A stretch of DNA of 9,118 nt, taken from contig DNSZ01000280.1 in the NCBI GenBank assembly GCA_003500165.1, positions 1 to 9,118 of the forward strand. The letters are read 5' to 3'. Made by a program: the position numbers and the translations under genes. This document shows, in pieces, positions 1-6,423 of this stretch. The DNA comes from Paracoccaceae bacterium. Lineage in GTDB: Bacteria; Pseudomonadota; Alphaproteobacteria; Rhodobacterales; Rhodobacteraceae. A model generated the notes under the pieces. That model was not told the origin of the DNA, ran no database searches, and was given only the letters and a program-made list of their open reading frames with translations. The first letter of the stretch is position 1; each line of letters begins with the position of its first letter.

Positions 1-484
1 CATAGCCGCACAGCCGGTCGCGCCCCGGCAGGGCCTGCCGCAGCCCGTCGAGATAGGCGGCATCGAGGATCACGCCCTCGAGCCCGCGCCACCCGCCGTC
101 ATGGGCCACCTCGACCCAGCTGTGCAGGATTTCCCGCGGCCCCAGCGGATAGACAAGCTCTGGCACAATGCCCCGCTGCAGCGACTTCCAGACCGTGGCG
201 GCATGCAGCCGGCAGGGAATGCCGAGGCCGCGCAGCAGGGCCATCAGCAGCACCGCCTTGGTGTTGCACTGGCCATAGCCGTCGGCCAGCACCGCCGAGG
301 CCGGCAGATCGTCGGCCGAATTGTAACCCAGGGCGATCTCGTCGCGGACAAACGCATAGGCGGCGCCGATCCGGTCAGGGACGGGCAGGTCGCGCCAGCC
401 ACGCCGGTCGATCAGCGCCTGGATCGAGGGGGCCCGGACATCCAGAAGCCGGGTTTCCTGCAGCAGGGTATCGTCATCGGTCAT
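1..484 (-). CDS. Transglutaminase-like domain protein (5' part, cut by window edge)
   Basis: About 161 residues are visible. The start ATG (complement of 482-484) is preceded by a strong AAGGAGG ribosome-binding site. The protein carries the transglutaminase-like papain-fold pattern: Cys73 in GYGQCNTKA, His121 in HSWVEV and Asp141 in LDAAYLD, spaced as a Cys-His-Asp triad. The stretch around Cys73 (ALLRGLGIPCR following it) is typical of bacterial proteins of the transglutaminase-like superfamily. No signal peptide is seen, so it is probably cytoplasmic. Family members are cysteine peptidases, amidases or cross-linking enzymes; the substrate cannot be told from the sequence. It is divergent from a MerR regulator, and the gap contains a MerR-type promoter facing this gene, so metal-responsive expression is inferred. 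The C-terminus and any downstream operon genes lie outside the window. Confidence 0.85.
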   Translation of the reverse strand, partial: MTDDDTLLQETRLLDVRAPSIQALIDRRGWRDLPVPDRIGAAYAFVRDEIALGYNSADDLPASAVLADGYGQCNTKAVLLMALLRGLGIPCRLHAATVWKSLQRGIVPELVYPLGPREILHSWVEVAHDGGWRGLEGVILDAAYLDGLRQALPGRDRLCGY

Positions 485-513
485 CGCAACCTCCTTGTCT
501 GGCGATTCGCAAC

Positions 514-544
514 CGTATACGACCTCTAGTCACTATAGCTTCAA
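514..544 (-). promoter_or_regulatory. MerR-type promoter/operator with 19-bp spacer
   Basis: Read on the minus strand there is a -35 element TTGAAG (complement of 539-544), a 19-bp spacer (520-538) and a -10 element TATACG (complement of 514-519). The spacer contains the imperfect dyad CTATAG-TGA-CTAGAG, centred near 531. An over-long 19-bp spacer with a dyad in it is the hallmark of promoters that MerR-family activators untwist, and the CTATAG/CTAGAG arms resemble operators of the ZntR/CadR group. The promoter points to the transglutaminase-like gene. The -35 end also overlaps the AAGGGG ribosome-binding site of the divergent merR gene, so the regulator may limit its own expression. Confidence 0.75.
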
Positions 545-555
545 GGGGTTTCGCG

Positions 556-969
556 ATGTATTCGATCGGCGAGCTGTCGCGGCGCACCGGGGTCAAGGTG
601 CCAACCATCCGCTACTACGAAAGCATCGGCCTGATCGCATCCTGCGGCCGGTCCGCAGGAAACCAGCGCCGGTTCGACCGGCAGGGCATCGACCGGCTGG
701 CCTTCATCCGGCATGCCCGCGCGCTGGGCTTCCCGCTCGATGCGATCCGCGCCCTGCTTGACCTGTCGGACGACCCCGAAACCCCCTGCGCCGAGGCAGA
801 CCGGATCGCGGCGGAACAGCTTGCCGACACGCGGGCGCGGATTGCCCGCCTCGAACGGCTGGCCGCCGAGCTTGAGCGAATTGCGACAGGCTGCGCCTCG
901 GATCGGGCGGGCGGCTGCAACGTGCTGCAGGCGCTCGCCGATCACCGGCACTGCGCGGGTCCGCACTGA
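556..969 (+). CDS. MerR-family metal-responsive regulator (ZntR/CadR-like)
   Basis: This is a 137-residue protein of typical MerR size. Residues 1-40 form the winged helix-turn-helix (YSIGELSRRTGVKVPTIRYY, then RRF), and residues 75-110 form the dimerisation helix. The C-terminal metal loop shows Cys113-x7-Cys121, the spacing of CueR Cys112/Cys120. Cys78 at the top of the dimer helix corresponds to ZntR Cys79; the copper sensor CueR has Ser there. His130, His132, Cys133 and His137 add possible ligands. From family knowledge, Cys78 suggests sensing of a divalent ion (Zn, Cd, Pb or Hg) rather than Cu(I). The start ATG has AAGGGG seven bases upstream. The gene is divergent from the transglutaminase-like gene, which it probably activates. 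Its stop lies nine bases from the stop of the convergent HlyD-family gene. The exact metal is not determined. Confidence 0.9.
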   Translation: MYSIGELSRRTGVKVPTIRYYESIGLIASCGRSAGNQRRFDRQGIDRLAFIRHARALGFPLDAIRALLDLSDDPETPCAEADRIAAEQLADTRARIARLERLAAELERIATGCASDRAGGCNVLQALADHRHCAGPH

Positions 970-982
970 TCCGTCCGATCAG
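966..982. terminator. Small hairpin spanning the two convergent stop codons
   Basis: CTGATC (966-971) and GATCAG (977-982) form a perfect 6-bp stem with a 5-base loop. The left arm includes part of the merR TGA and the right arm part of the TGA of the convergent HlyD-family gene. There is no T-tract on either side, so it is at best a weak bidirectional termination or RNA-stability element. Confidence 0.25.
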
Positions 983-2292
983 CTTTCCCGGAAGGCCCGC
1001 GCGAAATAGTCGGTGAACGGTTTCAGCAGATAGCTCATCGGCGACCGGTCGGCGGTGCGGATGAACGCCTCCACCGGCATGCCGGGCACCAGCGCCGCAC
1101 CGCCCAGCTTGTCGAGTTCGCCCTCGTCGGGCAGCAAATCGGCGCGGAAATAGGGCGCCCCGGTCACATCGTCGGTAAACGCATCCGCCGAAACCCGCAG
1201 CACATGGCCCGACAGCTCGGGCGTGTTGCGCATGTTGAAGGCCGAAAAACGCAGACTGGCGGGTTGCCCGGCAAAGACCTCGTCGACATGGATCGGCGGT
1301 ATCCGCGCCGCCACGACCAGCGGCCGATCCTGCGGGATCAGGTACAGGACATCGTCGGCCGGCCGGATCACCGATCGCCGGGCGAACACCGTCAGCCCAT
1401 AGACGATGCCGCCGACCGGCGCGCGCACCTCCATCCGCGACAGCTTTTCGTCGAGCGAGCGCAGGCGCTCCTCCAGTTCGACCTCGCGATAGCGCAGGTC
1501 GCGCAGCTGGGTGATCGCCTCTTCGCGCCGCGATTCGCCCAGATTCAGGATCTGGATGTCGATCTCGGTCTGGCGGCCCTCGGCCTCGGCCGCCGCGGCC
1601 GCCAACTCGCCAAGCTGGCCTTCCAGCAGGGCTTCCTCGCGTTGCAGCGCCAGGACCCGGCTGACCTGGGCCAGCCCGCGATCGAGCAGACCCTGCTGGT
1701 CGGCCAGTTCACGACCGATCAGGGTCAGCTGGCGCGCCCGCGCCGCCTGTTGCGCCCGGATGCCGTCGATCTGATCGGCGATCTGGGTCTGGCGCTTGCG
1801 CAATTGCTCGATCTCGCGGGCCAGGGTTTCGGCGCGGGCGTCGAACAGGCGGCGCTGGCCGTCGATCATGTCGGCGATGTCGGGGTCCGATTCGGCCGCC
1901 TGCAGGACATCGTCGGAGAAGGTCAGCTGCACCTCGCCGTCGCCTTCGGCTTCCAGCCGGGCGCGGCGGGCGCGCAATTCGTAAAGCTGGTCGGCGGCGA
2001 TGCTGCGTTCGGATTGCAGCAGCGTCGGGTCGAGCCGGATCAGCACGTCGCCGGCCGCCACCCGGTCGCCGTCGCGCACCAGGATCGCCTCGACCACGCC
2101 GCCATCGGGGTGCTGCACCACCTGGCGGTTCCGGTCGACCTCGATCTGGCCCGGTGCCACGATCGCGCCCGACAGGTTCGTCCGCACCGACCACAGGCCG
2201 AACCCGCCCAACAGGACGACAAGTGCGGTCGCCCCGACCAGCAAGGGCACCGTGGCCGACCAGCGGCCGGTGACCGGGTCGGGCGCGCTCAT
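979..2292 (-). CDS. Type I secretion periplasmic adaptor, HlyD family (PrtE-like)
   Basis: A 437-residue membrane-fusion protein that would link the inner-membrane ABC exporter to an outer-membrane TolC-type channel. Residues 15-35 are a single N-terminal transmembrane helix. A first half-lipoyl segment follows at about 55-90 (VVQHPDGGVVEAILVRDGDRV). A long coiled-coil hairpin rich in Arg, Gln, Glu and Leu spans about 93-285. The second lipoyl half is at about 288-320 (MEVRAPVGGIVYGL), then a beta-barrel region. The C-terminus SYLLKPFTDYFARAFRES matches the usual end of type I secretion adaptors. Length and order fit the PrtE/HlyD type I group rather than RND adaptors. The start ATG overlaps the stop of the upstream ABC gene as ATGA, which implies translational coupling. 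No TolC homologue or repeat-in-toxin substrate is in the window, so the cargo is unknown. Confidence 0.93.
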   Translation of the reverse strand: MSAPDPVTGRWSATVPLLVGATALVVLLGGFGLWSVRTNLSGAIVAPGQIEVDRNRQVVQHPDGGVVEAILVRDGDRVAAGDVLIRLDPTLLQSERSIAADQLYELRARRARLEAEGDGEVQLTFSDDVLQAAESDPDIADMIDGQRRLFDARAETLAREIEQLRKRQTQIADQIDGIRAQQAARARQLTLIGRELADQQGLLDRGLAQVSRVLALQREEALLEGQLGELAAAAAEAEGRQTEIDIQILNLGESRREEAITQLRDLRYREVELEERLRSLDEKLSRMEVRAPVGGIVYGLTVFARRSVIRPADDVLYLIPQDRPLVVAARIPPIHVDEVFAGQPASLRFSAFNMRNTPELSGHVLRVSADAFTDDVTGAPYFRADLLPDEGELDKLGGAALVPGMPVEAFIRTADRSPMSYLLKPFTDYFARAFRES

Positions 2293-4037
2293 CCGCCGGC
2301 ACCCGTGGCCGGGGCGGCAATGCCGCGCCGGACATCGGCAAAGTTCTGCACGGTACGCTTCAGCACCTCGTCACGCGGCCCGAAATCGCGCCGCGCCCCA
2401 CCATCGAGCACCAGGACCAGATCGCATTCGCGGATCGCCGAGGGCCGATGCGCCATGATGATCGCCGCGCGCCCTTCGGCCTTCAGTGCGCGAATCGCGG
2501 CGTTCAGCGCCTCGGACCCCTCATTGTCCAGGTTGGCGTTCGGCTCGTCGAGCACCAGGATCACCGGGTCGCCATACATTGCGCGGGCGAGCCCCAGGCG
2601 CTGCACCTGACCGCCCGACAACCGCCCGCCGCTGGCCGCGACCGTGGTGTCATAGCCATCGGGCAGGGCGACGATCATGTCGTGGACGGCGGCCTTTTTC
2701 GCCGCCGCGACGATGGCGGCAGCATCGGGTTCGGGGTCGAGGCGGGCGATGTTCTCGGCGATCGTGCCGTCGAACAGCGACACCTGTTGCGGCAGATAGC
2801 CGATATAGCGGCCAAGCGCGGCCGGCGCGTACTGGTCGAGTCCGGCGCCATCCAGCCGCAACGTCCCGGCCGAGGGCCGCCAGAGCCCGGTGATGGCGCG
2901 CGCCAGCGTCGTCTTGCCGGCGCCCGACGGGCCGATCACCCCCAGCGCCTGACCCGGTTCCAGCCGAAACGCGATCATCCGCAGGGTCGCCTGTTTCTCG
3001 CCCGGCGGCAGGACGGTCAGCTGGCGTGCCTCGAGGATCGCGCGCGGTTTCGGCAGTTCGGTGCGGGGTTGCGGTTGCGGCGTCGACCCCAGCAGTTGCG
3101 CCAGACGCTTCCAGCCGCGCATCGCCGCCTGCACCGCCTGCCACTGGCCGACCGCGGCCTCGATCGGGGCCAGCGCGCGGCCCAGCATGATCGATCCGGC
3201 GATCATCGCGCCGGCGGTGATTTCGCCGCGCAGCACCAGAAGCGCCCCCAGCCCCAGCATCGCCGATTGCAGGATCAGCCGCAGCGTCTTGGTCATCGAG
3301 GTAAAGGCACCGCCGCGGTCGGACGCGGCGATGGTGCCGCCCAGCGACCGGTCCCGCGCGGTCTGCCAGCGCAGGAATGCGGCATCCTGCATGCCCATGC
3401 TTTGCACCTGCGCGGCCTCGTCGCGCAGCTGGTTTGCGGTGCGCTCGGCCTCGGCCGTGGCCCGGTTGGCGGCGCCGACGGGCCGCGCCGTGGCCCACTG
3501 GTTGAGCGCGGTGATCACGATCAGCAACGAACCGCCGGCGACGGCCAGAATGCCCAGCCAGGGGTGGAAGACAAAGATCACCGCCAGAAAAAGCGGCGTC
3601 CAGGGGATGTCGAACAGCGCCAGCAGCGCCGGGGTCGAGAACATCCGCTGCACCGCCTCGAGGTCGCGCAGCCCGGCCTGGGCGGCCAGCGATCCACCGG
3701 GCTGGCGCGCCGATACCGACAGAACGGCGTCGAACACCCGCCGGTCGAGCCGCGACTGGAATCGGGCGCCGGCGCGCGCCATCACCCGGCCGCGCACATA
3801 GTCGAGAATGCCCATCATCCCATACAGAAACACCACCAGCAGCGACAGGGCGAGCAGCGTCTCCCCGGACCGGCTGCCCAGCACCCGGTCATAGACCTGC
3901 AGCATGTAAAGCGGCCCGGTCAGCATCAGCAGGTTCACGAACAGGCTGAAGACGAACACGAACGCGAACAGCCCGCGATTGGCCCGGTTGGCGGCGCGCA
4001 ACTCGTCCCGGCCAGCCTGGATTGCGGTCGGTTGCAC
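2289..4037 (-). CDS. Type I secretion ABC permease/ATPase (PrtD-like)
   Basis: A 582-residue fused permease and ATPase that would power one-step export of a protein with a C-terminal secretion signal. Residues 20-310 are the membrane domain, with hydrophobic segments near 22-46, 60-80, 137-180 and 254-290. The nucleotide-binding domain covers about 335-570: Walker A GPSGAGKTT at 369-377, Q-loop near 417-418 (LPQQVSLFDGTIAENI), signature LSGGQ at 473-477, Walker B ILVLDE at 493-498, D-loop NLD and H-loop His530. All catalytic motifs are intact. There is no N-terminal C39-like domain, which favours the PrtD/AprD class over HlyB. The start is GTG (complement of 4035-4037), supported by AAGGAAGG upstream. 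The gene comes first in a two-gene operon with the HlyD-family adaptor and is divergent from mlaA. The substrate is not visible. Confidence 0.94.
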   Translation of the reverse strand: MQPTAIQAGRDELRAANRANRGLFAFVFVFSLFVNLLMLTGPLYMLQVYDRVLGSRSGETLLALSLLVVFLYGMMGILDYVRGRVMARAGARFQSRLDRRVFDAVLSVSARQPGGSLAAQAGLRDLEAVQRMFSTPALLALFDIPWTPLFLAVIFVFHPWLGILAVAGGSLLIVITALNQWATARPVGAANRATAEAERTANQLRDEAAQVQSMGMQDAAFLRWQTARDRSLGGTIAASDRGGAFTSMTKTLRLILQSAMLGLGALLVLRGEITAGAMIAGSIMLGRALAPIEAAVGQWQAVQAAMRGWKRLAQLLGSTPQPQPRTELPKPRAILEARQLTVLPPGEKQATLRMIAFRLEPGQALGVIGPSGAGKTTLARAITGLWRPSAGTLRLDGAGLDQYAPAALGRYIGYLPQQVSLFDGTIAENIARLDPEPDAAAIVAAAKKAAVHDMIVALPDGYDTTVAASGGRLSGGQVQRLGLARAMYGDPVILVLDEPNANLDNEGSEALNAAIRALKAEGRAAIIMAHRPSAIRECDLVLVLDGGARRDFGPRDEVLKRTVQNFADVRRGIAAPATGAGG

Positions 4038-4071
4038 CGGAGCCTTCCTTTCGCCTACAACCTATGTCGTG

Positions 4072-4101
4072 TTGCCACCGGCCTTCGCCGGCGTGCATTA
4101 T
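4072..4101 (+). promoter_or_regulatory. Probable sigma70-type promoter of mlaA
   Basis: A -35-like TTGCCA (4072-4077) and -10-like CATTAT (4096-4101) are separated by 18 bp in the 90-bp divergent gap. Transcription would start near 4108, about 20 bases before the mlaA GTG. A small GC hairpin, CCGGC-CTTC-GCCGG (4078-4091), fills most of the spacer. Both hexamers are imperfect, so this is a prediction only. Confidence 0.4.
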
Positions 4102-4127
4102 GTGGCGCTTTTGGCGCGCGAGGTCCA

Positions 4128-4994
4128 GTGCAACGTCTGTTTCGCCCTTTCGGCTTGCTTCCTGCCCTTGGTCTGATTCTCGTGCTGTCGGCCTGCGGCG
4201 GCCCGCGCCCGATGGATTACGACCCGCTCGAGCCGTTCAACCGCGGCGTCCACGAATTCAACCGCGACCTCGATCGCGCGGCGGTGCGGCCGGTGGCGAC
4301 CGGCTATGACTACGCGGTGCCGGACGAGTTCGAATTCGGCATCTCGAATTTCGCGCGCAACGCGGACACGCCCCGCATCATCGTCAACCAGTTGCTGCAA
4401 TTCCGGATCATGGACGCCGGCGCGTCGACCTTGCGCTTCACGGTGAACTCCACCCTGGGTCTGCTCGGGTTCTTCGATGCGGCATCGACCTTCGGCATCC
4501 CCGATCGCGATACCGATTTCGGCCAGACCCTGCACCGTTGGGGCGTCGGCGAGATCGCCTATGTCGAACTGCCGCTGGCGGGCCCGTCCACCGTGCGCGA
4601 CGGGGCGGGTGCGGTCGTCGACCTGTTTCTCAACCCGCTCAGCTATGTGCTGCCGGTGCCCGAACGCTATATCGCCACCGTGGCGGGCGCCGGATCGTTC
4701 CTTTCGGACCGGGCCCGGTTCCGCGATACGGTCGATTCGGTGCTTTACGAAAGCGCCGACAGCTATCAGCAGGCGCGCCTTGCCTATCTGCAGAAGCGGC
4801 GCTTCGAGCTTGGCCTGACCGGCTCGGCCGCGTATGAGAACCCGATGGATGACCCCTATTTCGACCCTTACAGCGCCATGGAGGGACCCGATGCCGACCC
4901 GCTTTCCGATCCCTATTTCGACCCCTATGCCGCGTCGGGCAGCGGCGCGGGGGACCCACTTTCGGACCCGTATTTCGATCCCTACGCCCAGTGA
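4128..4994 (+). CDS. mlaA: MlaA (VacJ) outer-membrane phospholipid-trafficking lipoprotein
   Basis: A 288-residue lipoprotein of the Mla system, which removes misplaced phospholipids from the outer leaflet and hands them to periplasmic MlaC. The frame is open far upstream because of antisense coding, but the GTG at 4128 gives a clean lipoprotein signal: basic N-terminus, hydrophobic core, and lipobox LSAC with Cys23. GAGG lies four bases before the GTG. The mature protein shows MlaA hallmarks: DPLEPFNRGVHEFNRDLD, ISNFARNADTPRIIVNQLLQ, STLGLLGFFDAAS, and DFGQTLHRWGVG followed by AYVELPLAGPSTVRDG. The C-terminal 52 residues are an unusual Asp/Pro/Tyr-rich tail of three 19-residue repeats built on DPYFDPY. 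The stop overlaps the start region of mlaC. No mlaFED genes are in the window. Confidence 0.95.
   Translation: MQRLFRPFGLLPALGLILVLSACGGPRPMDYDPLEPFNRGVHEFNRDLDRAAVRPVATGYDYAVPDEFEFGISNFARNADTPRIIVNQLLQFRIMDAGASTLRFTVNSTLGLLGFFDAASTFGIPDRDTDFGQTLHRWGVGEIAYVELPLAGPSTVRDGAGAVVDLFLNPLSYVLPVPERYIATVAGAGSFLSDRARFRDTVDSVLYESADSYQQARLAYLQKRRFELGLTGSAAYENPMDDPYFDPYSAMEGPDADPLSDPYFDPYAASGSGAGDPLSDPYFDPYAQ
4839..4991 (+). repeat. 57-bp tandem repeat, 2.7 copies, in the 3' end of mlaA
   Basis: Three copies begin at 4839, 4896 and 4953, an exact 57-base period (19 codons). Each encodes the core DPYFDPY (4851-4871, 4908-4928, 4965-4985). Copies 2 and 3 share the longer DPLSDPYFDPYA. The last copy stops after 13 codons at the TGA. 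Copies differ mostly at third codon positions, so the protein repeat appears conserved while the DNA has drifted. Confidence 0.9.
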
Positions 4995-5592
4995 TCCCGG
5001 GCGGCGGCGCTTTCTGGCGCTGACGGCGGCGGCGGCCGGCGCCCTGATCCTGCCGGGCGCCCCGGCGCGCGCCGCCACGGCGGCGCAGGCGCGCGGGCTG
5101 GTCGAGGCGCTCGTCGCCGAGATCACCGCGACGATCAATTCCGGTCGTTCCGAGGCGCAGATGCTGCGCGGTTTCGAACAGATCTTCCTGCGCTATGCCG
5201 ATGTCGCGATCATCGCCCAGACCACGCTTGGGGTCGACTGGCGCCGCGCCGGCCAGGCCCAGCGGCGCGCCTATGTGAACGCCTTCACCGGCTATATCTC
5301 GCGCAAATATGGCCGCCGGTTTCGCGAATTCATCGGCGGCAGGGTGACGGTGACCGGGGTGCGCCAGGTCCGCGACTTCCAGGAGGTCAATTCGATCGCC
5401 GAGCTGCGCGGGCAATCGCCGTTCCGGGTCGACTGGCTGGTATCCGACAAGAGCGGCAGCCCGAAATTCTTCAACCTGCTGGTCGATGGCGTGAACATGC
5501 TGGCCACCGAGCGGGCCGAGATCGGCGCGATGCTCGACCGGCGCGGCGGCGATATCGACGGGCTGATCGCCGATCTCGGCCGAAGCGGTTGA
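4891..5592 (+). CDS. mlaC: MlaC-family periplasmic phospholipid-binding protein, probable Tat signal
   Basis: MlaC shuttles phospholipid between outer-membrane MlaA and the inner-membrane MlaFEDB transporter. From ATG 4891 the protein has 233 residues. Residues 38-61 are a twin-arginine-like signal (GRRRFLAL, hydrophobic Ala/Leu core, ARA cleavage site). The mature part shows the MlaC pattern: an early helix (ALVAEITATI), RGFEQIFLRYADVAIIAQTTLG, QRRAYVNAFTGYISRKYGRRF, then strands ending in VDWLVSDKSGSPKFFNLLVDGVNML. ATG 4891 was chosen because GGAGGGA lies four bases upstream; ATG 4927 is an alternative without a ribosome-binding site. Both lie inside mlaA, giving overlaps of 104 or 68 bases and a long n-region before the RRR. 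No in-frame start exists between the mlaA stop and the RRR. The family call is firm; the start is not. Confidence 0.87.
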   Translation: MPTRFPIPISTPMPRRAAARGTHFRTRISIPTPSDPGRRRFLALTAAAAGALILPGAPARAATAAQARGLVEALVAEITATINSGRSEAQMLRGFEQIFLRYADVAIIAQTTLGVDWRRAGQAQRRAYVNAFTGYISRKYGRRFREFIGGRVTVTGVRQVRDFQEVNSIAELRGQSPFRVDWLVSDKSGSPKFFNLLVDGVNMLATERAEIGAMLDRRGGDIDGLIADLGRSG

Positions 5593-5594
5593 TC

Positions 5595-5633
5595 GGCCGG
5601 CGCGGCTGCTCGCCGCGCGGCAAAGAGCCGGCC
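5595..5633. terminator. GC-rich nested hairpins between convergent mlaC and tetR
   Basis: The 75-bp gap between two convergent genes holds a stem GCGCGGC (5600-5606) with GCCGCGC (5612-5618) around a 5-base loop. An outer pair, GGCCGG (5595-5600) with CCGGCC (5628-5633), could form instead. Position suits a bidirectional terminator, but there is no T-run on either strand. Confidence 0.35.
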
Positions 5634-5667
5634 CCGGCGCAATGAGTCGACCCGTCGCGCCCTGGTC

Positions 5668-6312
5668 TCAGGCCAGGCTGGCCGCCGCCGCGGCCGGTGC
5701 AACGCCGTAGCGCGCCAGGAACATCGCGGTCGCGCCGTCGACGACCCGGGCAATGTCGGCGTCGCTGAACCTGTCGGCCAGACCGAACAGGCGCCGCGGC
5801 AGCAGGCTCGACTTGCACAGCTCGGCGAACTGGTCGGCCGCCAGCTCCGGATCGTCGAGCCGCAGCGCGCCCCGCGTCACCAGCGCATCGAACACGATCC
5901 GCAGCCGGGCCCGCAACAGACCCGGCCCGGTGTCCCAGAAATGCTGCGCCAACTCGGGAAAGCGGGCCGCCTCGCCGATATACAACCGATGCATCTGGCT
6001 GCCGAAATCGGACAGAAAGAAGCGCACGATGCAATCTGCGGCCTGGCGCAGCAGCGCATCGGCCGGTGCCGCCATGTCCAGCGCGGCAAGCGCCTCGTCG
6101 GCCTGGCGGCGGCCCTCGCGCTCGGCCACCGCGACGAACATCAGCCGCTTGTCGGGGAAGTAGCTGTACAGCGTCGCCTTCGACACCTGCGCCGCGCGGG
6201 CGATGTCGTCGACGCTGGCAGCCTCGAACCCGTCGCGCAGAAAGACCTCGCGCGCGCCCGCCAGCACCTGGTCGTGCTTGCGTCCCTTCCGGATCGTGCT
6301 GTTCAACGCCAT
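5668..6312 (-). CDS. TetR/AcrR-family regulator with AefR-like C-terminus
   Basis: A 214-residue protein of usual TetR length. Residues 10-60 are the DNA-binding domain, with the helix-turn-helix at about 34-53 (VDDIARAAQVSKATLYSYF) followed by PDKRLMF, a classic TetR signature. The C-terminal ligand domain has the pattern MHRLYIGEAARFPELAQHFWDTGP, then LDDPELAADQFAEL, which resembles the AefR-like TetR C-terminal family. The ATG (complement of 6310-6312) is preceded by GGAAGGGG on the coding strand; the longer open frame upstream is antisense to mbfA. It is divergent from mbfA across 111 bp, so it may control mbfA and itself; this is inferred from arrangement only. The ligand is unknown. Its 3' end converges on mlaC. 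Confidence 0.92.
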   Translation of the reverse strand: MALNSTIRKGRKHDQVLAGAREVFLRDGFEAASVDDIARAAQVSKATLYSYFPDKRLMFVAVAEREGRRQADEALAALDMAAPADALLRQAADCIVRFFLSDFGSQMHRLYIGEAARFPELAQHFWDTGPGLLRARLRIVFDALVTRGALRLDDPELAADQFAELCKSSLLPRRLFGLADRFSDADIARVVDGATAMFLARYGVAPAAAAASLA

Positions 6313-6423
6313 CCGCCCCCTTCCAAGCCGCCGGACACTGCGCCGCCGCGGCGCGATTGGCAACAGCCGCTTTGCTTTGCCCGGCCCAGCCAGTATGAGC
6401 AAGGCGCGACAAGGAGGTTCAGC
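6313..6423. promoter_or_regulatory. Divergent tetR/mbfA control region
   Basis: A 111-bp gap between two divergent genes that must hold both promoters. It contains a 10-bp perfect palindrome CGCCGCGGCG (6344-6353) and a CTTTGCTTTGC direct repeat around 6370-6380. CAGTAT (6391-6396) is the best -10-like hexamer for mbfA, but no convincing -35 lies at the right distance. No Irr-type (ICE) box with TTTAGAA/TTCTAAA arms was seen. AAGGAGG (6411-6417) is the mbfA ribosome-binding site. Confidence 0.4.

Noticed and set aside
1204..2610. 468-codon plus-strand open frame
   Set aside because: It is antisense to the HlyD-family coding sequence. Its composition mirrors the coiled-coil codons and no family pattern is present.
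2448..4127. Very long plus-strand open frame leading into mlaA (848 codons to the mlaA stop)
   Set aside because: The part before 4128 is antisense to the clearly real ABC exporter gene and is rich in Arg, Gln and Pro with no recognisable domain. High GC suppresses stops. Only the 4128-4994 part is a gene.
4098..5415. Long minus-strand frames (346 and 258 codons) opposite mlaA and mlaC
   Set aside because: They are shadows of high-GC coding on the plus strand; the MlaA repeats simply appear as reversed repeats in them.
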